Positions 10,501-13,044 of a stretch of 13,044 bases of DNA are shown one piece after another (position 1 is the stretch's first letter; each line of letters starts with the position of its first letter). The notes below the pieces were generated by a model that made no database searches, was not told the DNA's origin, and saw nothing but the letters and a program-made list of their open reading frames with translations. The stretch spans positions 1-13,044 of the forward strand of contig JBFKQZ010000063.1 of the NCBI GenBank assembly GCA_041627475.1, written 5' to 3'. The position numbers were made by a program, and so were the translations under genes. The DNA is from JBFGFG01 sp041627475. GTDB lineage: Bacteria > Actinomycetota > Nitriliruptoria > Nitriliruptorales > Nitriliruptoraceae.

Positions 10501-11678
10501 TCCTCGCGGTCGTCGACCGCCTGTTGATGGCGCCGTCCGGGCTGGTGGCCGGGGACGCGGCCGGTCTCGCCGACGGCGCGGACCGGGTCTTCGGTGGCTC
10601 GATGGACGGCGGGCGCCTCGATGGGATCCAGCAGGACAGCCACGACGTGCTGCTCGGCGACAACGGTCGCATCACGCGACCCGGTGGCGACACCGTGCTC
10701 GACGGCGGGACATGGTCGCCACGCGTCGTGCGTGTCGTGGCGATGGCCGACCTCGCGCCCGGCGAAACGGCCGGCAGCGACGTGCTGTACGGCCAGGCCG
10801 GCGACGACGACCTGTACGGGCAGCACGACGACAGCAGCACTGGTGGCCGTGCCCGTGACACGGTCGGTGGTGTTGTCGTGGCGGGTGACCTACTCGACGG
10901 TGGCGACGGGGACGACGCCCTCGTCGGCGACCTTGGCGTCGACACGCCGACACCGGCGTCGGCGATCGGTCCGGAGCGCGAGGTGGTCTCCAAGGGTGGG
11001 TTCGTCGACGAGACGATCCTGCAGACCGGGTCGTTGGTCCGCGTCGTCGAGCTCGTCGCGTCCGAGGTCGGTGGCCACGACGTGCTGCGAGGTGGTGCCG
11101 GTCGCGACAGCCTGCACGCCGGGGCCGGTGACGACCACGCCGACGGCGGCAGTGGCGAGGACGCCGTGTTCGGCGCCGACGGTGACGACGCGCTGTGGGG
11201 CGGGACCGACCACGACCGCATCTACGGCGGACTCGGTGAGGACAACCTCGATGTCAAGCCGCGGAGCACCGACAGCCCGCTGTGGTGGGCCGTGGCGCCG
11301 CCGGTCGACACGGACGGCGACCCGAGCACGATCAACGGGTTCGACCTGCTCTACGGCGGCTTCGACGCCGACGCGCTCCAGGCCGACGTGGGCGACGCAG
11401 GGCAGGTCGCCGGCGACCGCCTGCTGGACTGGGTCGGTGCGTTCAACGTCTACTACGTCTGCGACAGCGGCTACGGGGCGGGGCGGGTCCAACGCAAGCC
11501 GGATCCCACGACGCTGGACGCGCTGCGGCTGCTGGCCGAGGCAGACGGGGCATTCGCGCCAGCCACGTCGGGGTCGTCGGGCTGGCACGAGCTCCGGCTG
11601 GTGACGACTGCGGACAACAAGCAGAACAACAACCCGCGTCACCCCGACCATCCCGGCAGCGACAACTGCGAGGGCTGA
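1416..11678 (+). CDS. Giant secreted RTX-type calcium-binding protein (3420 aa)
   Basis: The ATG at 1416 is chosen because a ribosome binding site precedes it and an export signal starts there; the stop is TGA 11676-11678. Order of parts: signal peptide (residues 1-37); a long Asp/Thr/Val-rich region to about 1645 with four degenerate LPLLDARL-like elements and several close cysteine pairs; a Lys/Arg-rich linker (1646-1678); a conserved domain with an EF-hand loop (about 1679-2020); RTX nonapeptides of the GGxGxDxLx type (about 2023-3279); and a C-terminal module ending in a hydrophilic Asn/Pro/His-rich tail with a cysteine. RTX repeats bind calcium and fold into a beta-roll when calcium is millimolar, which normally happens outside the cell. 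Similar giant 'calcium-binding proteins' occur in actinobacteria and cyanobacteria without an assigned function. There is no catalytic motif that I recognise, no LPXTG and no C-terminal membrane segment. A secreted adhesin or cell-envelope scaffold is the likeliest role; that is inference. Confidence 0.85.
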   Translation: MRETDRDQGTARTRRWLATTLTLAMLLTGTPLGAATAAGDEEEAGLVVEGLLGLGVAFGGVTTLPPLATALPMTAVSIRDVLELDRLVAERISAAVTGQSRTLDTLDDVVSRNDDGMELVEAVPGPDAPVGAREWILSLDVTQDLPVPLRYRDEDLRFGTAELDGELAARIDGSFRVRYDPGADPLLRVSVVGEQLFDVTAWTRATDSTSTAAAALTAPPFSAVTGFVEASVTGTAVADVAVQLRMRDPNGRGAITREDLEFGIAEDLFTITPPADDAVAVTFSLTSGLLPDGPHGTVSAVDRGIDPAPDPDEPVSPWPAVLYEPDPELERLSSVTAAQSLGAFASFTAAMLRVEGAVDVDLPMLDARLTDVFSPGLDLASIVTEQATARIVCGAADTVPPSGAPLPGRPQYCQAVTEGLDADPGSVVWSALSASTTVTPPASGTTVAGTPTANVTVETTVGFPHLVVDFTVDGEPRRARSVIGSVETLGAVLDEAGLTGAVAYDAGAGAIEVALTVETPDATVPVATGGAEGLGPVTGLSGLCAALVAGDGQRSCPQTGQAPGATDTADLSTGTVDVTATGRAVGATLGIGLLPTDAGLDVEPEVYVRPGAGGAVWRIDTIDALLTAPAPMSGRIGFLQVDVDLTAFDLRTVGAGPAVLATVPTEPFDLYDDDARPVNGAVRVSRLLSREIVDADGSTEEGEGAPELSPTVARAIAVDADVAVRDAPTDAGDRLVDASGALTATWTDLRPDALPTATTDAGYDDLRLFDLVPTSLGVVSAVAETAGGVVLTLPTMDLFRDLGVTAAMVGTPAATMDRRALRRGDEAGCTEFSVLSATTLRCDDPIELDQVWASGDLLEIEGNPDALRDGLVADLSELISAFETLDPEKGADATFPLLDARPIEVSHASTNVANAIAQVLGEVAAEGPADAGRGPLSTLQRFLPTFGGYIGTGVTPVVLLVDRDGAPHLDLELTTTAGNPAETKALRIMAGDRLLGLPDTAGEPVEVVATSSSSARLRLAVDLEAGTTEVHDVSSVTAGITGLSAASPAKIATDPAEYGAADWTTGPAADIQLAVGVQQRIALPATAATWTPLSEVRGLLEPVRSGTGSPNTCGISGAPAGAVACAVVPLAPAPGEAATNVVEVALGPDDSSGGDGGPLLGDQPLAVRFLGDGFAFLARGIAEGLDGNAIGQYLPLVGADLDAGAGVEDDLVAFSTEVRRRLPQDVDEAQNLAAFLAEVTTAVRDGAAAAGFDPVVADATATCTGPCPTDNPATDDVDESATVSDAVAVEMPLVLTMTDTTEAPLEVDPVEFASGLPGAELHSTLEVETSVPTWTATATIGIRRGTGPYVTFPDTPGNDPVELLSVEVEAALPEAAADGTVCHAWTRVPSTTTDVPASIDESGARCLDAVVGYLPSVLVDRGDTGLDATVVLTVPEDAADVEHFLPALVDGLDLTTTATGVGGLDVYFEGWASELGFFDVLGVIDLDWSDGAYGDDLAFSGLHLDVGSVYRALGPAFKEASEWLRTIQPVLDALSAPIPVATDLSKMAGGPDITLLSMVVAGGGDVEMVANLLTFRTLAEQLTGTEGAEVVPLGKDAADGASEPGAFSVASDAYEFVSCTNRIKDRTDADAGAGSNGTCSNPASSKKNRTEAEKKERAKPKKEGENRGRKMQKSSKSPILSTPSVGMPIFADARASYDLILARGNSTLVTVDLGTLGAEFGVDRAFGPFMVGPIPIFANIGGSVALAGRFSFGFDSDGLTRVLATEDQGDVVSLAAYDIDMVKEGFYIDDLNGGVDVPEITLVFTMYAGASVSIGIVTAGLRGGAELDLLLDAHDPDKDGLIRIHEFAGSSGRSCAFNVSSGLTFFLDLFFTVDLVIKRFGKSWRVLQSPRIELFDFKCANETPTLAFPRVTTLADGTTRSELVLTAGEHRPRRNAFLTEDKERYTVRQLTSVPDEDGKVHVEVSAFQLTQLYKVLPGTTIIADGGAGDDAFRFHPGHEMGETATGETTVQTVPFGLPVRVTAGDDKDRIEGGDGDDRLEGGNGEDTISGGLGNDWIDGGEQDDVIDAGPGDDTVLGKGGVDAIATGPGADIARGGGDADRITGGPAIDPGSLFLLSDLVEEIDPVTNVRTLFAPQLDGGDLLVGEDGSDDVDGGHGSDIVVGGDYSGTATIERAVRRLTVVDVDGSLSERDVEYSTVRLPTEEQIRAECATPGEPSGSRDDVSGGFDRDYLVGGGGADQLAGGADGDLLCGRGGDDLLLGEGDDVLPDETGRDELLGGPGNDRLYGGADVDTLDGGDGDDLLRGESGDDLMAGGRGADLLLGGAGRDTLRGDTGGAASTDVGDGRDIRCAIETTIIDGRFDITGDLSGNGADDGRLEGLAVVDGLVRDVDGSLYSGMLGPIVVVEGHADIDGDGNVDGAGAGDNGIAPIAHVSGAVGDGDCIFGGDGAEVLIDGQEGGDRIDAGAGDDQDVRGGSGNDLVRGGPGIDHVLGGADDDLVVGDSGDDYVAGGQGNDRVRGGAGDDLLLGGSPRAGVPDGNDVLLGDRGNDVLAGGNALLVAHAPGSAVPKAGVTLLATPVGPPSDNGWDDELYGGFDDDWAFGQEGDDLVRGGHDDDVVEGGPGNDRVQGDDHDDLVVGGSSTSGPMSPDRDATGVPDGDDVLLGDGGVDDLDGVDVIVGDNARLDPDVGVDRARWPGVRPRVGIVLFDVPTSAAPGGPYGNDTIDAGDGDDLVLGQSGDDVITGNGGADAIEGNAGSDTIHGDLGTSAPRGDQGDDAILGGSWTAGTLDASGVGAGDVLHGDGGDDTLLGDNGTVLATVTLLDVPAVGSDGVPGRTAGDDTLYGDAGLDALFGQSGDDVLRGGDDDDALEGGAGSDELYGDDDDDTLVGGGSAVDGRIVPTRLGDGLPDAGDLLVGGDGDDVLAGDNARLVRQAGLRADGTRLRFVLLFDVHLAGDRAPSGGGGADLLYGNGGRDLVFGQGGDDEAHGGAGDDVVEGNAGDDEVAGDGGQDDVLGGGSATDGMVIGGNVLAVVDRLLMAPSGLVAGDAAGLADGADRVFGGSMDGGRLDGIQQDSHDVLLGDNGRITRPGGDTVLDGGTWSPRVVRVVAMADLAPGETAGSDVLYGQAGDDDLYGQHDDSSTGGRARDTVGGVVVAGDLLDGGDGDDALVGDLGVDTPTPASAIGPEREVVSKGGFVDETILQTGSLVRVVELVASEVGGHDVLRGGAGRDSLHAGAGDDHADGGSGEDAVFGADGDDALWGGTDHDRIYGGLGEDNLDVKPRSTDSPLWWAVAPPVDTDGDPSTINGFDLLYGGFDADALQADVGDAGQVAGDRLLDWVGAFNVYYVCDSGYGAGRVQRKPDPTTLDALRLLAEADGAFAPATSGSSGWHELRLVTTADNKQNNNPRHPDHPGSDNCEG
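1626..5081 (+). repeat. Four degenerate LPLLDARLxDV elements in the N-terminal half
   Basis: Related segments start at 1626 (LPMTAVSIRDVLELDRLVAE), 2499 (LPMLDARLTDVFSPGLDLAS), 4098 (FPLLDARPIEV) and 4995 (LPLVGADLDAG). Each is followed by an amphipathic helix-like tail containing LAxxV or similar. The intervals are 291, 533 and 299 codons, so the N-terminal half may be built from modules of roughly 300 residues, with the middle interval nearly twice as long. The similarity was seen by eye and is weak, particularly in copies 3 and 4. Confidence 0.45.
6351..6449 (+). other. Lys/Arg-rich linker within the giant protein
   Basis: Residues 1646-1678 contain 10 Lys, 4 Arg and 5 Glu in 33 residues (for example AEKKERAKPKKEGE), a net charge near +9 in an otherwise strongly acidic protein. 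On the DNA this is a purine-rich tract with many AAG and GAG codons. It follows the cysteine pair VSCTN...NGTCSN and precedes the conserved pre-RTX domain, so it marks a domain border. Possible roles are a flexible linker, a protease-sensitive site, or a basic patch that contacts acidic repeats or anionic wall polymers. Confidence 0.75.
6450..7479 (+). other. Conserved pre-RTX domain with EF-hand
   Basis: Residues about 1679-2021 are compact and beta-rich, with GPFMVGPIPIFANIGGSVAL, then AGASVSIGIVTAGLRGGAEL, an EF-hand loop, and a hydrophobic stretch FFLDLFFTVDLVIKRFGKSW bounded by two cysteines 44 residues apart. It ends in IIADGGAGDDAF, the run-in to the RTX repeats. I recognise this arrangement from other giant calcium-binding proteins of bacteria, where it also sits directly before RTX or Ig-like arrays. 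I know of no assigned function. Recognition is from memory of the pattern, not from a search. Confidence 0.55.
6918..6953 (+). other. Canonical EF-hand calcium loop
   Basis: DPDKDGLIRIHE (residues 1835-1846) has Asp at positions 1, 3 and 5, Gly at 6, Ile at 8 and Glu at 12, matching the EF-hand consensus at every key position. Phe follows, as in many EF-hands. Only one loop is evident, so it would be an unpaired site. It implies calcium binding outside the RTX array. Confidence 0.8.
7482..11256 (+). repeat. RTX (haemolysin-type calcium-binding) nonapeptide array
   Basis: Nonapeptides of the form GGxGxDxLx run through residues about 2023-3279. Blocks at about 7482-7740, 8110-8415, 8735-9085 and 9170-11255 are interrupted by non-repeat segments, such as one with GRFDITGDLSGNG near 8500 and a DIDGDGNVD loop at 8643. 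Each Asp-bearing turn in such arrays binds calcium in a parallel beta-roll. Gly and Asp codons vary between copies (GGC, GGT, GGG; GAC, GAT), so the array is conserved as protein and is not a recent DNA duplication. Confidence 0.92.
9000..10940 (+). repeat. Higher-order repeat of 118-147 residues nested in the RTX array
   Basis: A long unit recurs here: a DGDDVLLGDNARL-like segment, a variable insert ending in a hydrophobic strand (IVLFDV, VTLLDV, FVLLFDV), a GNDTLYG turn, a turn with Gly-Gln in place of Gly-Gly (FGQSGDD), three or four nonapeptides, and a Gly-Gly-Ser spacer with DG. The Gln codons of the marker turn lie at 9222, 9621, 9975, 10353 and 10794, giving periods of 133, 118, 126 and 147 codons. 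GDNxxL-like segments lie at 9072, 9450, 9843, 10188, 10656 and, weakly, 10926. The inserts probably form an extra strand or loop that interrupts the beta-roll at regular intervals. Confidence 0.75.
11334..11675 (+). other. C-terminal module of the giant protein
   Basis: After the last RTX turn comes NGFDLLYGGFDADALQ, then GDRLLDWVGAFNVYYVC, a helix-like segment around TLDALRLLAEADGAF, and a hydrophilic tail ending in DNCEG. A 'DRLxDWxGxxNxYxVC'-like end after RTX repeats is familiar to me from other very large actinobacterial calcium-binding proteins, so it is probably a conserved cap. It does not resemble a sortase signal, a membrane anchor or a typical type I secretion signal. The two cysteines here could pair and tie the tail to the cap. 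Confidence 0.55.
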
Positions 11679-11735
11679 GGTGCCAACCACGGTCGTCGGC
11701 GCTGTCGGTGTCGTCGGCGACCTGCTCCGCGGCCG

Positions 11736-11759
11736 GGCGTCGCGGCGCCGCGCGACGCC
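11736..11759. terminator. Bidirectional hairpin between convergent genes
   Basis: GGCGTCGCG at 11736-11744 pairs perfectly with CGCGACGCC at 11751-11759 around a 6-base loop. It lies 57 bases after the giant gene's stop and 8 bases after the stop of the minus-strand gene, the expected place for a shared terminator. There is no T-tract on either strand, which is common for hairpin terminators in high-GC actinobacteria. An overlapping 12-bp palindrome (11741-11752) offers an alternative fold. Confidence 0.65.
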
Positions 11760-11767
11760 GCGGCGCG

Positions 11768-12709
11768 TCAGGCCGGGTCGCGGTAGACGTCGGTGCTGAT
11801 GTAGCGCAGCCCCGAGTCGCAGATGAGCGTGACCACCGTGGCGTCCGGGCCCAGGTCGCGCGCGACGCGGAGCGCCGCCACGACGTTGGCGCCCGATGAG
11901 GTGCCGCCGAAGATGCCCTCCTCTCGCGCCAGCCGCCGGGTCATCTCCTTGGCCTCCTCGGTGGTGACGGTCTGGATGTCGTCGACGAGGTCGGGGCGCC
12001 AGAGCGGCGGGATGAACCCGATCCCGATGCCCTCGATCTTGTGCGACCCGGTGGGGCCGCCGGAGAGCACCGCGGACTCGGCCGGCTCGACGGCGACCAC
12101 CCGGATGTCCGGGTCGTGCTGCCACAGGGCCTCGGTCGTGCCGTGGATCGAGTGCGCCGTGCTGACGGCGTGCACGAACGCGTCGACCTCGCCGCCGGTC
12201 TGGTCCCAGATCTCCTCGCCGAGCGGCAGGTAGCCCCGGGTCGCGTCGTGGTTGGTGAGCTGGTCGCAGTACCAGTGCCCGGGTCGCTGGCTGATCTCGG
12301 CGGCCTTGTCGATCATCCCCTTGATCAGGGTCTCGGTGATCTGCTGCTGGTCGCTCGGCACGTCGGTGACCCGGGCCCCGAAGGCCTCCATGGTGCGGCG
12401 CTTCTCGTCGCTGAACGCGTCCGAGAAGACGATCTCGAGCCCGTAGCCCTTGGCCGCGCACACCAACGCCAGGGAGATCCCGGTCGTGCCGGCCGTGTAC
12501 TCGACGACCGTGCCGCCCGGTTGCAGCCGGCCGTCGGCCTCGGCCGCGGCGATCGCTGCCACGGCCATCCGGTCCTTCATGCTGCCCGTCGGGTTGGCCC
12601 ACTCGAGCTTCGCGAGGATGCGGCCACATCCGTCGGGGACGACGCTGCGGAGCTCGACGAGGGGCGTGTTGCCGATGCTGCCCAGGACCGATGTGCTGCT
12701 GCGCGTCAT
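11768..12709 (-). CDS. Cysteine synthase family PLP-dependent enzyme (fold type II)
   Basis: The product has 313 residues, the usual size for CysK/CysM-like enzymes. It opens with SIGNTPLVEL; the PLP lysine is Lys45 in NPTGSMKDR; TSSGA at 270-274 is the family's C-terminal cofactor-binding motif. Family members usually replace the acetyl group of O-acetylserine with a thiol or other nucleophile in the cytoplasm. Two loops differ from CysK: TSGNTG is YTAGTTG here (72-77), losing the Asn that contacts PLP, and the GTGGT phosphate loop appears as STAHS (183-187). The substrate may therefore not be O-acetylserine, and I give no symbol. The start at 12709 is chosen because homology begins immediately after it and a GGAG motif precedes it; a longer frame to 12868 adds 53 Arg/Pro-rich residues without family resemblance. 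The gene converges on the giant gene with an 89-base gap. Confidence 0.85.
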   Translation of the reverse strand: MTRSSTSVLGSIGNTPLVELRSVVPDGCGRILAKLEWANPTGSMKDRMAVAAIAAAEADGRLQPGGTVVEYTAGTTGISLALVCAAKGYGLEIVFSDAFSDEKRRTMEAFGARVTDVPSDQQQITETLIKGMIDKAAEISQRPGHWYCDQLTNHDATRGYLPLGEEIWDQTGGEVDAFVHAVSTAHSIHGTTEALWQHDPDIRVVAVEPAESAVLSGGPTGSHKIEGIGIGFIPPLWRPDLVDDIQTVTTEEAKEMTRRLAREEGIFGGTSSGANVVAALRVARDLGPDATVVTLICDSGLRYISTDVYRDPA

Positions 12710-12958
12710 GTTCGCACTCCGGGACGTGGCACGGGCGCGACACGGGCCGGGTGCGGCCCGCCGAGCCTGCCAACCTGCCAGCCGAGTCCGGCTCGGGGTC
12801 GGTGTCAAGGGGCTGCTCGGCACCCGTCCGAGAGGCAGCGCCGCGGCACCGCCAGAGCGCGCACGCATGCCGGCAGCGCGTGCTGCTCACCGGGATCGGT
12901 GAACGGGCACGCGCGCCGGGCGTGAGGTCGCAGCGCGGGTGGTGACGCGCGGGTTCGG
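12710..12958. other. Upstream region of the cysteine-synthase-like gene
   Basis: About 250 bases without a supported gene. On the minus strand a perfect TTGACA lies at 12808-12803, roughly 95 bases before the ATG, but no acceptable -10 box follows at 16-18 bases, so it is only a weak promoter hint. The short imperfect GC dyad around 12780-12796 (AGCCGAGTCCGGCTCGG) may be chance. Frames crossing here encode Arg/Pro-rich sequence typical of non-coding GC-rich DNA. Confidence 0.45.
12715..12720 (-). promoter_or_regulatory. Ribosome binding site of the cysteine-synthase-like gene
   Basis: On the minus strand GGAGTG lies just upstream of the ATG at 12709, its GGAG core seven bases away. It decides the start in favour of 12709 over upstream candidates. 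Confidence 0.65.
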
Positions 12959-13044
12959 TCAGACGTCGAGGGCGAGTGGGACGAGCGCGGGCGGGTCGTG
13001 CCCGGGTCGGTCGGAGCGCGGGGGATCGCTGCCGGGCCGGTCGC
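12959..13044 (-). CDS. Probable C-terminal end of an unidentified minus-strand gene
   Basis: Reading inward from the right edge on the minus strand, one frame stays open for 27 codons and ends at TGA (12961-12959) with the peptide end PPALVPLALDV. Third positions in this frame are about 93% G/C and second positions about 59%, the pattern expected of real coding sequence here and not seen in the other frames. The piece is too short to name. It would lie upstream of, and in the same direction as, the cysteine-synthase-like gene, about 250 bases away. Confidence 0.42.
   Translation of the reverse strand, partial: DRPGSDPPRSDRPGHDPPALVPLALDV

Noticed and set aside
8715..10826. A 703-codon antisense frame over the RTX array
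   Set aside because: It mirrors the GGC-GAC repeats of the sense strand as low-complexity Val/Ala/His sequence and has no ribosome binding site or family resemblance.
7482..11256. Periodic DNA pattern that could be mistaken for a CRISPR array or tandem DNA repeat
   Set aside because: The period is 27 bases in frame with the gene, codes for RTX nonapeptides, and lacks identical repeats with unique spacers.
11600..11678. C-terminal sortase signal, membrane anchor or type I secretion signal
   Set aside because: The tail is hydrophilic (Asn, Pro, His, Asp), has no LPXTG-like motif, no hydrophobic segment and no typical amphipathic secretion helix.
12803..12808. TTGACA on the minus strand as a firm promoter for the PLP enzyme
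   Set aside because: No acceptable -10 hexamer at 16-18 bases; kept only as a hint in the intergenic entry.
12710..12868. N-terminal extension of the cysteine-synthase-like enzyme to 12868
   Set aside because: The extra 53 residues are Arg/Ala/Pro-rich and unlike the family; a good GGAG lies before the ATG at 12709 and the resulting length is typical.
12041..12925. A 294-codon plus-strand frame opposite the PLP enzyme
   Set aside because: The minus-strand frame has unmistakable PLP enzyme motifs; the plus-strand frame is its shadow.

Overview
The window is uniformly very GC-rich, with GC-dominated third codon positions. It reads as a chromosomal segment of a high-GC actinobacterium. A deep lineage such as the Nitriliruptoria is possible, but nothing here fixes the taxon. 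I see no tRNA, rRNA, CRISPR array, transposase or phage gene.

Layout. (1) Bases 1-1119, plus strand: the C-terminal 372 residues of a bacterial dynamin-like GTPase whose G domain lies upstream of the window. (2) Bases 1120-1415: non-coding, with a perfect 12-bp palindrome, an imperfect inverted repeat and a good ribosome binding site. (3) Bases 1416-11678, plus strand: a single giant exported protein of 3420 residues that fills about 79% of the window. (4) Bases 11679-11767: a short convergent gap with a strong 9-bp hairpin. (5) Bases 11768-12709, minus strand: a 313-residue PLP enzyme of the cysteine synthase (fold type II) family with altered substrate and phosphate loops. (6) Bases 12710-12958: upstream region of that gene. 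(7) From 12959 to the right edge, minus strand: the probable last 27 codons of another gene.

The giant protein is the main object. It has an export signal. About 1600 residues follow, rich in Asp, Thr and Val, with four degenerate copies of an 'LPLLDARLxDV...' element and tightly spaced cysteine pairs. Next come a short Lys/Arg-rich linker (net charge about +9), a conserved pre-RTX domain with a canonical EF-hand loop, and about 1250 residues of RTX-type calcium-binding nonapeptides. In its second half the RTX region is organised as a nested higher-order repeat, each unit of 118-147 residues marked by one Gly-Gln turn and by a GDNxxL...LFDV insert. A cysteine-bearing C-terminal module ends the protein. 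All 22 cysteines fall into 11 consecutive pairs, as expected for a protein oxidised outside the cytoplasm. There is no LPXTG motif, no C-terminal membrane anchor, and no type I secretion gene nearby. The most economical reading is a very large secreted or wall-associated protein that folds when it meets external calcium. Its activity (adhesin, matrix or S-layer-like scaffold, toxin) cannot be read from the sequence.

The three complete or partial main genes do not form an obvious pathway. The dynamin-like protein and the giant protein are codirectional but separated by about 300 bases. The cysteine-synthase-like gene converges on the giant gene and is probably transcribed independently, possibly together with the partial gene at the right edge.
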